Source: Calliopum simillimum | Lineage: Eukaryota > Arthropoda > Insecta > Diptera > Lauxaniidae | Assembly: GCA_951812925.1 (NCBI GenBank) | Contig: OX638372.1 | Span: 90,975,058-91,039,057, forward strand | Direction of reading: 5' to 3' | DNA: 64,000 nt | Shown here: positions 44,002 to 55,226 of the stretch, piece after piece | How the letters are laid out: every line of letters starts with the position of its first letter | How positions within the stretch are numbered: position 1 is the stretch's first letter | Made by a program: the position numbers and the translations under genes | Notes under the pieces: generated by a model | Databases searched by the model: none | What the model saw: the letters and a program-made list of their open reading frames with translations, nothing else | What the model was told of the DNA's origin: nothing

Positions 44002-46303
44002 ATGATAACAGGAGAGTTTGGACTATTATTGCTCTGGATAATGATTTTTCGGGTGGATACGCATCTGGTAGTTGAGAAGTTGGAAACGCAGGCCGGATAT
44101 GCGGAGATTCATCTGGACAACTTGACAGTAGTTAAAAATTACAGCACAATTATACACAGGATTAATGTTAATGAGGTGGTAAATTTGATTGACAGTTTAG
44201 AGATGGAAATTAGCCACACAGAATTTATCGACGACAATGAAATGATAGAAATTGCAAGCGACCTATCGGTGAACATAAGCAGAAAAGCCTTTGTTGACAA
44301 TGAAGTTTTAAACCTGCGGTTGAATATTTTGAGGGGTAAATTGCATACGCTTATCCCACATAGGATGCGTCGCGGGTTAATAAATTTGGTGGGAAAAGGC
44401 ATGAAGTGGTTGTGTGGTACCATGGACGCAGACGATCGAGAAGAGATAGAAGAGCATTTGAGGGTAGTTGATCAAAATAACCATAAGGCAATCGAGAACC
44501 AAAATAAAAATATTGAAATTAACAATCATTTTAACAGGACATTTACACTATTAAAAACAACAATAGAAAATGATAGAGGAAAACTTTTGGACAAGTACAA
44601 CGATATTAGAAACGATAATAGGAAGCTTTACGGGAAGTTGGCTTATCTAGATATACTGTTGAAGATAAAAACGTTAGAGAATCAAGTAGAACATATTCAG
44701 AATAACATAGCAGCAGCTAGATCAAACATAATGGTGAATAATATTTTGACAAATGAAGAAATAGAAAAATATGACATTGATTTCGAAAAGTTAATGAACA
44801 TAAAGTTGGCCTTGGGGGAGTACCAAGATAATGAGATAATTTTTGTTGTGCAGGTACCAGATTTTTCTATTGCTGTACCGGTTACATTATTAATTCCTGT
44901 CCCAAATCGTAGTGGAAGGGCCCTGAATTTTGAACCAACTAAGGTGATTAGAGTAAACACCACTTACTATAGCTGGGAAGGAAATAGAAGCATCAAGGAA
45001 TGGAAAAGGTCAGATCTTTGTATTTTTAAAAATAGCTGCGAACAAAGAGGAATGGGTCACCAGGTGTTAACGGAGGTTAGGTCAGGTTTAGTTCTGGGAA
45101 GGTCATTACAGAACGTCACTTTAAACAGAGCCTGCGACCACAGCCACATCGGGTTGGAAGGAAACTATTTAATAGCTTTCAGAAACTGTGTAATTACAAT
45201 AGAGGGACAACAGTATAGTAATGAAGAAGCCAAAATACAGTATCATTTCCTTATTCCAACATCCAAGGAAATGAACTTATGTAGTGTACTCCTATAGTCA
45301 CTATTGCTTTCAATGCCACTTTTTAATTCAAGTAACTTTTCTCACAAAACCCTAAAGACCACCAACACTCAAACACTTGAAATCAATTCATGTGTTAGTT
45401 CAATTAAACCAAAGAATTCCATAGAATTCTACAGTAACTAAAAACTAGCCAAAACAAATAAATTCCCACATAAAACCAAAAGTCCCGTAAACAAATTACT
45501 CAAATTCATATTTGTTTACTTCAATTATTTTTCATCCCCTTTGGCTTGCGCCGCTAAACATACCTAATGCTTGGCGCAAGCGTAAGAACAACAACAGCAT
45601 CAATGCAATGCACAAGAGCGAATGCAACGAAGAGTATTAGGTTGCATCAAAGCCAACGACAAATTTAAAGTCAAGGCTAAAATTAGTGCATATGTTGTTG
45701 TTGGTATTTTTCATTTCCGTGAGAAACCAAAATACGTGATCGACCAAAGAAAATTGATTGGCGATCAAAAGAGAGAGAGAAGGAGTTTTAGGAAATACTG
45801 GTAAACAATGGTAAGGAAAAATACTGGCAAATTTTATATAAATAATAAAACATTTTTCAATAAAGAATCATGATTATTCTGAGCTAAAACACTGAAGACG
45901 TCTGCTCTTTTAATTATTAATGAATAGCCTTGTGGCTTAAACTTTAAACTTCACTAAAGCCTAGAGGCTGCTTAAAAAGGCGTGTGCGCCAATACACAAC
46001 TTTTTACACCACCAACTAAGGGTCTTATTACCCACACCACACTTAACAGCAACAAGACTTTCGTTCGACGATCTCGTAATCGAACATATTGCAAACATGG
46101 AAAAAATAGAGGAATTTAGTTTTCATAAAAAAAGGGCTACAGCGGTCAATTATGTCCTAGTGATCGCGATTACGGGGATAGTAATTATACTCCTGGTAGG
46201 AGCGTCGATAGTAAACAATAAACTTAGGGCACTCAAACTGGACCTGGCAACAACAATGGTTGCGGGAGGGGTTAGCAGCGCAATTAAAAGCTGGACGCCT
46301 TAG
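44002..46303 (+). pseudogene. env: Envelope gene of element E, split by a solo LTR
   Basis: An acceptor-like TTTGTTTTACAG ends near 43975; ATG 44002 then starts a hydrophobic signal segment (GEFGLLLLWIMIF). A furin-type site RMRR precedes GLINLVGKGMKWLCG near 44374, as in errantivirus F-like envelopes. The ectodomain is Asn/Lys-rich with coiled-coil turns and late Cys residues. The frame is broken by an insertion at 45280-46041 and resumes to 46303 with the transmembrane helix (YVLVIAITGIVIILLVGASI). Removing the insert and one CTTA leaves the frame in register. Otherwise no stop is seen. Confidence 0.8.
45280..46041 (+). mobile_element. Solo LTR, 762 bp, TSD CTTA
   Basis: CTTA flanks both sides (45276-45279 and 46042-46045). 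Termini TGTAGTGT...ACACCACA. A TATA-like TTTTATATAAATAAT (about 45833) and AATAAAGAATC (about 45863) give LTR-like promoter and polyadenylation signals. Its 3' part (GCCTTGTGGCTTAAACT, then GTGTGCGCCAATACAC) resembles the leader of element E after its primer site (GCCTTGTGGCTATCTGAATA), suggesting a related family. Confidence 0.75.
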
Positions 46304-46978
46304 GATCGTTAGAACCGACAGTAGCGCCTATCAATGACGGCAACTGCAGTTGAAACATGAAACCGTCAAATGAAGATTCGACGAAAAACGCACTAGCATA
46401 GGACAATTAACAGACATATATAAATAACTTAGGGCTTAGTTACAGAGGAGTTAAGAGTAATATGGAATTTGTATGCAGCATGTAAGTATGTATTCAAGAT
46501 GACAGTATAGTAATATATAAAAAAAAATAAAACGTTTAAAAATTTTTATTTTTAGCAAGTTAATATACGTATGCATATACATATATACAATAAACAAATT
46601 GCTGAAGTTGCGTAAGTCTGTAAATATAATCGTGACTATGCAACGAAATATATTTGGATGCATGTATGTGCAAACACATATATCAGCAATTTATTATTTT
46701 TAAAAAATGAAAAAAAGGGGGTTTAAGAAATTTTAAGAGGTGAACAACCCTAATGGACAATTTACTGCTAGCGATTTAATTATCAGATTGTACACTGAAA
46801 GAAAAAATTAAAGGGGAGAAAGAAAGTTGGAATTTTTATTCTACTACAACAAATAAGTAACTATAGATTTAGAAAGCTTAATTGGCTTAGTATATCCATT
46901 GAGGATTAATAGTAAAATTTTAACATAATGATTAAAAAATTGGAGCGAAAGATAACTTTAATTAAAGTTTTAAACTAA

Positions 46979-46995
46979 ACGGAATGCAATGCCGT
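46979..46995. repeat. 17-bp conserved near-palindrome, copy 3
   Basis: ACGGAATGCAATGCCGT, in a context shared with 26008 for over 100 bp (GAATAGTGCTGAATGCATAT). Confidence 0.85.
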
Positions 46996-48274
46996 GATTA
47001 AAATTCTATCTATATGCATGAATAGTGCTGAATGCATATAAATATAATAAAGGTTGCAAAATTAAAGTAATTAGAAATAGAACGTTAGTAGATTTTCCAA
47101 AAATTAGAGGTTAAGAATAAAATGTACTTAATTAAAATGAATATAGACAAGGCATAATAATAAGATATAGGGATATAAATCCCGAACAAAATAAAATTTA
47201 ATAGAGCGAAATTTAAAGAAAATAACTTTAATTAGTCATGTTTTTTAAAAAAAAAAAAGGAAAAATATATATTCGTACTAGAAATATGAGAATGATTTAC
47301 ATAAACAGGGGATTAAATCCCAAATAAAGTAAAGTAAAAAAAAAAAAAAAAAAAAAAGAAATCCTAATTGGAAAATGAAAAACAAATGTGAATTTTTAAA
47401 AAAATTTGAAGAAGTAAACAATAATTAACAAGTTAAATGTTATGATTTTTGGAAAATTTGTTAAGGAATTGTAGCAAGAATATACATACGTAAAAATTTA
47501 ATTTTTAAAGTAACGTAAATTAAGAATTATTAAATCAGAAGGGCAAACGGTCAATTTATTAATAAAATGTATGATAATGTAGAATAAAAATTTCTCAGTA
47601 TGTCTTGTGTAATGTCAATAATGTATAAATTGAAAAGTATTTGTATTTAGTTGATAGAAAATGAATATGGATAAGGAAAATAGTTAGCGATAGGGATAGA
47701 TAAGAAATTAAGAGTAAAATGAGTTAAACTATTTAAAAAGAATACAACGAATTTAAGGCTAGCTATGAAAATGTAGGGAAATGGATAAAGTAAAAAGAAA
47801 TACATAGCATAATAGATAGAATCTGCAAGGGATCATGGTACGGCGTTACGACAATAGCAGCAGAGATACCAGAGAGAGAAATCTAAAGAGGGACAGCCAA
47901 GAAAGTTGATGTTAAAAAGCCTAGAGTGACGATGATCCATGGTTGCAAGCGTTAATGTTCGGACAGACAACAACACTCAATATCATCAGTTGTTTGTCAT
48001 CCATATGACATCCAATCTTGTTGGAAGGGAGGGGCCGGGGTTGTGCCACTCCTATGTTATCCTGTCACGTAGCCGCGTCAAACGTCTAAAATGACCGGCA
48101 TTACCATCTGTAGATGGTCCAGTTAGAAGCTGAAGCGTAGACTTGTCACCAATTGCAAGTCGAATCGTGTTAAAACTTAAGGTCCAGCTCAACCAAAATC
48201 ACATTCGAGAGCAGACGAATGCATCGTCCTGATACCATAAACAAGCTCAAGCACGAACCTTATGTCCCAGTCCA

Positions 48275-48538
48275 GACGCGTTGACTTGTCGAAAATTGCA
48301 AGTCAAAAGAAGTAAAAAGCATTGTTCCAGTCCGGCAGCAGACGCGTTGACTTGTCGAAAATTGCAAGTCCAACGCATTAAAAAACAATGTTCCAGTCCG
48401 GAAGCAGACGCGTTGACTTGTCGAAAATTGCAAGTCCAACGCATTAAAAAGCAATGTTCCAGTTTAGAAGCAGACGCGTTGACTTGTCGAAAATTGCAAG
48501 TCCAACGTATTAAAAACTTAAAGTTCGGGCACCAACAA
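48275..48538. repeat. Tandem array, 66-bp period, four copies
   Basis: Units start GACGCGTTGACTTGTCGAAA at 48275, 48341, 48407 and 48473. Each holds GACTTGTCGAAAATTGCAAGTC-type hairpin arms (GACTTG / CAAGTC). A degenerate relative lies near 48140. The 66-bp period, a multiple of three without stops, creates repetitive ORFs on both strands (48281-48682 plus, 48247-48576 minus) that need not be coding. Confidence 0.9.
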
Positions 48539-48825
48539 ATGTTCTGCTTGAAATACCGCCTAATAAAAACTACCAAAGGACGGTACAGCGTTCAATCGAG
48601 TATCCAGAAAGCATGCAACAAGAAAATGGCATATCACATCGAAGAAACTCAGGGGTTTGGAGCACCTAAAACAGGCTCATAGTACGAGAATCACGCGGCA
48701 ACAGCAGATAGCAGCAGCGAGCCATGATCCAAAGGCGTCAGATATAGGTAGCCGATTAAGTTAGAAAAGTAAATAGGAAGTAAAAAGCTATCTACCAGCA
48801 CATTACGTTAAGCACAATACGTTAA

Positions 48826-48853
48826 GAAAAAGTTATTTGGTAATAACTTTTTC
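48826..48853 (+). promoter_or_regulatory. Stem-loop before the polypurine tract, element E
   Basis: GAAAAAGTTAT, loop TTGGTA, ATAACTTTTTC: a perfect 11-bp stem ending about eight bases before the purine tract. Confidence 0.85.
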
Positions 48854-48873
48854 TTTTACCAAGGGGGGAGGAA

Positions 48874-49465
48874 TGTTGTGAGTCTGCCTAACGATCATAG
48901 AAACTTGGTCACCCTAAAATTAAAAAACGTTTACACAATAATCGGTTAAATAAAACCAAAAGATATTCTTCCGCTTAAGCAAGCTAAAAGACCAAACAGG
49001 TCAATTAAACAAAAGATCAGTTATTGCGAAAACCGTTGTACGTGACAAACTGCAACTCGGAGCTTCTTGCAACTATGCAAGAAGCACAGCAAACTCTCTC
49101 CCGGAAGCTAGAACGAGTTTGAATGTGGTACTTGGTGAAAAGCTCACGTACCAAAAGAAAAGCTCTTTCTAGTTTCCATAGGTAAATTATAAATAGTAAA
49201 ATTAAGCTAAGAACTTTAGTAGTTAATTTTCTAAAGTGATACGAATAAAACGTAGTGATCAGCAAAAAGTGACATTGTGCGTTTTCTTATCCGGGTCGTA
49301 GGTGTCAGTGAAACGGGCGGTTAAAATCAGCGGAAACAACGGTGAAACATTGGGTACAGCCTTTCGGCATCATCAGCGACAGCAGAGTGGCACACAGCGA
49401 AATCTGTGCAGCAACAACTAGGGGTGAAGTGGTTTCTACTACCACTTGGGAAATAAACTACAACA
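48874..49465 (+). repeat. 3' LTR of element E (LTR F), 592 bp
   Basis: TGTTGTGAGTCTGCC...ACTACAACA, uninterrupted; shows the target of the hairpin insertion of LTR E in its empty state near 48947-48965. The putative ORFs across 49342-49590 are LTR sequence. Confidence 0.88.
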
Positions 49466-49479
49466 CATACATATATATG

Positions 49480-50705
49480 GGCAATTCTCAGGAACCTTTT
49501 ACTTACGATCTGTACGATTACGATCTGTATATGGTAGCTCGTCGAATTCCATATATTTCTACAAAAAAATTTCATCCACATACTTGTTAATGTTTTTAAT
49601 TGACACTGGATCTTCTTCTTCATTTATCAATCCTGAATATATCAACTCAAGTGATAGAGAAACGTGCCAAACCGTTACCATAAAAACCGTTCTTAACTCA
49701 TACAACTTAAACCAAAAAGTCACATTACCAACATTTCATGAGTTAAATCAAAACGAATACTTAGAATTTCTTCTATTTAATTTTCACCAATATTTCGACG
49801 GACTATAAGGTATCAATATACATACCCAAATCAGTTCAAGCATAGATTTAAAAAATAAAATACTTCAAACCAAAACTTGCTCGATTAACCTTAAGTATAA
49901 ACCAAAATTATCATCTGGAAAACACATCATTCAAGCAAACTCCAAACAAGTCATAAGAATCCCGGTAGATATTGAAAATGGCGACATTTTTATAAGCCCA
50001 ATTATATCAACTCGAAATTTTTCATAGCGGAAGGCATTTACCAGGCAAAAAACTGGTACAGTCTTATAGAAATTTCAAACGAATCCGACAAGGCCAAAAC
50101 TTGACCTTCACCAACAAATAAAAACATAAAATTAGCAAAGTTGACGACATCCCAATCTATAAAAAATATTACAGGTACCAATATGTACACATCGTTCCAA
50201 CTACTAGCAATTTATCCGTTGAAAGGCTACATTATATTCTAACAGAAATATACAGGATAATACTTGCTGCAAGGAAAAGAGCAAGCTTACCTGTAGATCA
50301 CGAAGAAATTTTCCAAGAAACAATAATAACATATAATAGCTCAATACACTCAACCACCAGACACACCCCATTCGAACTCTTTACCGGAAAAACTCACGAA
50401 TTCAATAATTCAGTCACATTAAACAGCGAATATGAGTACCTCTCTAAGTTAAATGAATATAGAGAAAAAATATTTCCATTAGTTAAAAATAAGACTGAAG
50501 CTCTCACACATCGCAGAATCGAAAAACTAAATTCATCTAGAGTAGATCCCAAGGAGCTAGAAGAAAGTAAAACTATCTTTAGGCGAGAATGTAGGAGAAA
50601 CAAAATCACCCCTAGATTCAGCAAACACAAGGTCAAGAAAAATAATAGAATCACCGTAATAACAGTTGATAATAAGAAAATACTATACATAAAGGCAGAA
50701 TAATG
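49480..50705 (+). pseudogene. Env-bearing Gypsy remnant: protease and integrase end
   Basis: Protease FLIDTGSSSSFINPEYINSS near 49594, then linker with a stop at 49806 and a frameshift near 50020, up to RT lead-in residues (KKYYRYQYVH) near 50160-50195. The sequence then jumps to the end of the integrase core (SVERLHYILTEIYRIILAAR and SSIHSTTRHTPFELFTGK) and its basic C-terminus (FSKHKVKKNNRITV), ending at 50701. RT, RNase H and most of integrase are deleted, as in the remnant at 11446. Confidence 0.75.
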
Positions 50706-50739
50706 AAAAAAAGAAAATTCACTTAAACTCACTTTCAGG

Positions 50740-52018
50740 TTACCCCTTACCGGACTAGATACGGTAGTAAAATTTATAACAGGAAAAATGGATGAGAATG
50801 ACGCAGTTGAAATAAATTCTCAAATAAAAACCTACAAACAGACAGTGACTTCATACAGAACAGAACACAATCAATACACTAATGATTCAAAGATTTAAAA
50901 ATATAACTAACCATATAAATAAACAAAACGAAGACATAGAAAAATTTGTAAACAACCACATACAAATAGAAAAAAATATTATTCATAAAGAAGATGATAT
51001 AATTACTGATATCCAATATGTAAACCTAATTAATTATAACATAGATCTATTAGACAATCATGTAACTAATATAGCAGATTCTATACTTTTGGCAAAATAA
51101 ATTTTATATCAAAATTCATTCTCAGTTTCGAAAAACTTGAAATTATATCAAAAAATTTCCAAAATCAATCTATTGAAACAAAATCATATGGAGCTTTGCA
51201 TGAACTACTAGATTTACGAGCTTATTATAACGACTCTAACATAGTTTTTAACGTTAAGATTCCAATTTTATCAAAAGAAGAAAATAGATTATTGCATATT
51301 ATTCCACATCCAATAAACAACACAAAAATAATAATAACACAACCATACATTACACACAATAAATATAAAATAAGATACTACGACGAAATTTGTCAAACAA
51401 TCGAGCAAACCTTCTACTGTAAAGAAACATGAAAAAAAGAAAATAATGACGAATCTAGTTGCGTTGCCCAGTCACTACGGAACGAAACCGCTCTCTGTAA
51501 TCTTAACGAAGTTGGCTACATCCAAAATATAAGTTTGCCAGAAAATAATTTCATTTTACTTGTTAATGTACCTAAAACACTAATAAAATCTAATTGCAGA
51601 GATCTTCTTCAAGAAATTGAAGGCACAGTTCTTATTCAATATAGCAACTGCACTGTCAATATCAATGGAATAGAGTGTGAAGATAAACCGGCCATTTACT
51701 GGGATCGAATCAACATAACAACTCTATCTCAGAACCGAGTACATGCTAAGCTGGTGACAAAACCAAAATCAAAAACTGCAACAATTCGAGATGCAAAATA
51801 AACAAACGGTGTTTAACATCAAAAGATCTACAGAAACCGCAAACATCTGTACATACACAGCCATCAGCGTCCTCTACATAGCTATTGTATTTGTATTCAT
51901 ATATGCCGCAAAGAAGATCAAGGTATACTATGTAGCCAACGATACCGAAAATGCCGCTACAGCCCCACCGAACTCGTTGTGGCCTTCGCTCTACTCTAAG
52001 GGGGGAGGAGTTACATAA
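50740..52018 (+). pseudogene. Errantivirus-type env remnant
   Basis: Starts inside the post-cleavage region (GLDTVVKFITGKMDENDAVE near 50755); the N-terminal subunit is missing. Ectodomain pieces lie at 50882-51100, 51196-51432 and 51535-51801 in different frames, with Cys-containing blocks. A transmembrane helix (SVLYIAIVFVFIYAA) lies in the last ORF near 51870, which ends at 52018 just after the purine tract. At least three frameshifts or stops. Confidence 0.75.
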
Positions 52019-52025
52019 TTTTTTT
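52009..52025 (+). repeat. Stub of a 3' LTR
   Basis: AGTTACATAA follows the tract AAGGGGGGAGG. The expected several hundred bases of LTR are absent; about 15-20 bases later unrelated sequence leads to the gene at 52077. The LTR was therefore cut by whatever joined the two. Confidence 0.6.
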
Positions 52026-52076
52026 TTAACTAGTAGAAACACGCCCCAAAAACAAAGAAATTTGAAATAAACAAAA

Positions 52077-54601
52077 ATGGCTGACAGTGGAACAGAAGGT
52101 CAAGATATCATCATGAAGCCGACTGGTGCTAGTACTAGTGCTGAAGCCCAAAGTAAAACCAAGAGAAAGGTTATATCAATAAATGGAAGTGAAGTCTCAG
52201 ATCCAAAAAGAGTTAGAGCTTTTCCTGACACTGAATTGAAGTCCAAGGTGATCCATTTATTAATGCATATTCATGAGGCTTCTTGCAAAAGTTTTATTGT
52301 TAGCACCAATGACATTGATAGTGTAGCTGAAATAACATCTATTGTATACACATTACATCACGTACTCAATGGAAGGTCAATGGAAATGGAATGATGGCAA
52401 AAAAGTTCACTCCTGACAGCACTTTTAAAGTTGGAAAAACCGAGCTGAAATACCCTGATACAATTACAATTGTACAAAGCATTATTGACACTTTATGGCT
52501 TAAATTACGACAAAACAACCACTGGCAAATCTGTTATAGGGACAGTTGGTTCACTTTTAGCTCTCTTCACTGCTTTCAAAGTGAGAATGGCTGAAGTTAG
52601 AACTGGTACAAACTTTTTGACAACAAGTAAAACTGATACAGAGATAAAAGGTATCAAAATAGAAACATTTGGGTTTGATTCAAAACATGCTCCATATTTA
52701 GGTGGTTTAACATATAGACCTATGTTGAAATCATCACTGAAACAATCACTTGGACCTCTGACCATTCTAATAAATCTTGTAATGGCAACGAATGAAAATT
52801 TTCAAAAGGCTTGGAGGGAAACATTCATACAAACTTTCAAACTTTTCCCCATGGTAGAAGCAATAGCTGATGAGATCAAGGGATCAAAAACAAATAATGT
52901 CGCCATTTTAACATTGTTAGGAAACCTAACATTATTTGGAACAACAAGAGCGTCACATAAGGCAAATTTTCCCATGGCAATTCTGCTTACTGTTGCTCGT
53001 AAAAAGCAAAAATATGCTGATTTATTTAAGTCGACAACCCCAAACACTGCTATCGTGAGCGATGTTGTCCATGATGCAATAAAAACCCTAGATTTTTCAG
53101 GAGTTGGTGCATATAAACTGTGGATGGCGTCCGTCGGATCTTCTTTCAGGATGAACTCTGGGAAGGAAGACGCACCCATATGGGTCAATGAAGAAATACT
53201 CTACCATGCTACCTGGGGAACAAGAGGTGAAGATCTTGGATTGCTTGAGTGGATGACAGGCCACAAATTCCACACCAAAAAACAAATGGGTGATAGTTTG
53301 AGAAATAGAGGTTCTTCTGGGAAATTTCAAAATGTAACAACAATTCCTGTTAAATATGTCTGCAAATTCGCCAATGCAACTGTGACTGATTTCATTACGG
53401 GTGGATCAGGGCAAGTCTCAAGAGAGAGCTGCTACTCTGGCAAGTGTAAACAAAGAGTGGACATGAGTGATAGGTTAGGTTAGGTTAGGGTGGCGGCAAT
53501 ATTGCCACACATAGACCGCAAGGGTCCATAGTGATACCACAAACTCTCATATTAACGTCTATTCATAAACTCTGGTCCTTTCAATATGGTGTTTGTCCAA
53601 ACTGAAGGATCCTGTAAGCACTGCGAATCTTTTAATGTAACTTAGGTGAATTTTAGTGAGTTCTTTTAGGGAATTAAAAAATGGCCGACCAAAGCATTTC
53701 AGTCTAGTTCTTGCAAGAGCAGGACAAAGACATAAAAGGTGTTCAATTGTTTCCTCTTCCTCAGGCTCGTGACAGTTTCTGCACCAGTTGTTGGAGACTA
53801 TGCCCAGTCTAAAGGCATGATGACCAATTAGACAATGACCAGTCACAACTCTAGTCAGCAGGCTGCACTCGCTCCTCGTCAGAGATAGTAAATATTTGGA
53901 AAAATCTGCTTTGTGAAAACAAGGCCAAAAATACTTTGTTATAGCACTGGTTGGGGATTGTTCCCAGCGTCTATTCGCTACTGAGAACATTTGAGCGTTC
54001 TTTAAAGAGAAGAAATGTTGAAGCGGTGCTGGAATTTTAATGTGTTGATCTTCTAAAAGAGCTCCTGTTTTTGCTGATAGATCTGCCTTTTCATTTCCTA
54101 AAATTTCGCAGTGCGACGGCACCCACTGAAGGGATACCTGGTTGTTTTCACTAAGGGAAGTTAAAGCGGTAAAACATTCAAAAACTGTCTTTGATTTAAT
54201 AAAGTTTGATTTTAAAGCTTTTAAAGCAGCTTGACTATCGACGTATAGAGCAATTTCCTTCTCGCTTACACTTTCTTTAAGGTAATCGACCGCTTTGTTA
54301 ATCGCAAAAATTTCCGCTTGGAAAATGCTGCACTCATCTGGCAATTTAAATGAGTGATGAACTCATTAAAGTTTTTGAAGAAAAGAGGAATGAACCAGTG
54401 TATACTGGGATTAGTAGAGAGAGAATTGGAATGAAATTGCAATCCACATTAAATTCCATAAAGAAAAGACTCTTTGAGGAAAAGCAAATACACTATGGCA
54501 CCACCGATTTTGTGGAATTTAAACATGATATGGTTAATTTTGCTGGCCCTGCTTTTGAAGGACAAATGAACAAGACTTATTTTTATCAACATGATGATTA
54601 A
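52077..54601 (+). pseudogene. Unrecognised gene of about 500 codons, candidate endogenous viral element
   Basis: ATG 52077 (context AAAAATGG) opens MADSGTEGQDIIMKPTGAST. The frame shifts near 52389, shifts back between about 52450 and 52480, then runs open to 53471. A non-LTR element interrupts it; the frame resumes after the target duplication at 54350 and ends at 54599-54601. The protein is mostly helical, Lys-rich, with no signal peptide or transmembrane helix. Blocks include PYLGGLTYRPML, AWRETFIQTFKLFP and NFPMAILLTVARK. No Cys/His cluster or catalytic motif is seen. It is not a known gag, pol or env type to me. Size, single ORF and position beside an errantivirus 3' end would fit an RNA-virus nucleocapsid-like gene captured by a retroelement, but I cannot name a family. 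Confidence 0.5.
53472..54349 (-). mobile_element. 5'-truncated I/R1-like non-LTR element, 9-bp TSD
   Basis: ATGAGTGAT is duplicated at 53463-53471 and 54350-54358. On the minus strand ORF 54344-53559 encodes RNase H (ECSIFQAEIFAINKAVDYLK, YVDSQAALKALKSN, LQWVPSHCEILGNEKAD) and a C-terminal Cys/His motif (WCRNCHEPEEEETIEHLLCL). A short 3' UTR ends in a tail of CCTAA repeats instead of poly-A. RNase H after RT identifies the I/R1/Loa group rather than Jockey. RT and ORF1 were never copied or are lost; the RNase H frame is still open. Confidence 0.88.
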
Positions 54602-54602
54602 T

Positions 54603-55189
54603 TTTTAAACATTATAATTCTTACTTTTTTTTGCCTTTTGGCTTCATTTTCACACATTATTATTGTAATTGTTCACTTACGTGCTATCGATGATCCCTGC
54701 CTAATCGCTATTAACTACCTATCCGCTACCTACATGGTTGTCTTTGTGAATGTGGACTTTTGACAAGCTGATGAATGTTACACCGAAAAATACTGGTTTC
54801 GTGTCTGCAGGTTGGCAGTTCTGAAATCCATTTTTTTTAGTTTTAAGTGACATTATAAAAGAGGGTGACAGGCAAAAATTCGGCCTTATTTTTGTTAATT
54901 TCTTTACCGCGTAAAGTTCACCCACCGAAGTAAATTTCAATAAAGAAATAAATTTTATAACGTTTTAAAAGTCGGGAGTTTTCAATTTCTAAGTTCCTGG
55001 AAGTTTTTTGCTACACGCAAATTCATCGTTGGACAACTGTTTTTGCTTCTGCATCTTTTGTGATCAGTGGATTTATTTTCCTTGTCAAGGGACAGTGAGC
55101 AACGTTGGAATTACCTAAAGGTACAAGTTGGGAAGTCCTGTAAGTGCCAACATTTTGATCCTTCAACCCGGATACTGCATCAGTGCATT

Positions 55190-55226
<37 letters not shown>

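Larger units (their letters stand above)
46304..48873 (+). other. Long 3' non-coding region of element E
   Basis: About 2.5 kb without a credible gene. It holds the 17-bp near-palindrome (46979), poly-A runs (47250, 47338), a 66-bp tandem array (48275-48538), a stem-loop (48826) and the purine tract AAGGGGGGAGGAA before LTR F. Blocks are shared with the 3' regions of interior 1 and element G. Confidence 0.65.
41225..49465 (+). mobile_element. LTR element E with env, TSD CATA
   Basis: LTR E (41225-42942, with an insertion) and LTR F (48874-49465) flank the interior. CATA is duplicated at 41221-41224 and 49466-49469. Interior order: primer site 42945, small Cys ORF 43346, inverted pol scrap 43575-43857, env 44002-46303 (split), long 3' region with a 66-bp array, stem-loop and purine tract. 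Most of gag and pol are gone. Termini TGTTGTGAG/ACAACA and the 5' ORF place it in the same family as the composite at 23190. Confidence 0.88.

Noticed and set aside
48275..48538. CRISPR-like regular repeats with short palindromes
   Set aside because: The 66-bp units are nearly identical throughout with no unique spacers, and the context is an insect retroelement.
48247..48682. Repetitive ORFs on both strands as a coding gene
   Set aside because: They follow from a stop-free 66-bp period; no start context, domain or conservation supports translation.
53472..53495. Interstitial telomere (TTAGG) relic
   Set aside because: Only about three repeats, lying exactly at the 3' end of a non-LTR element with a TSD, so it is the element's tail.
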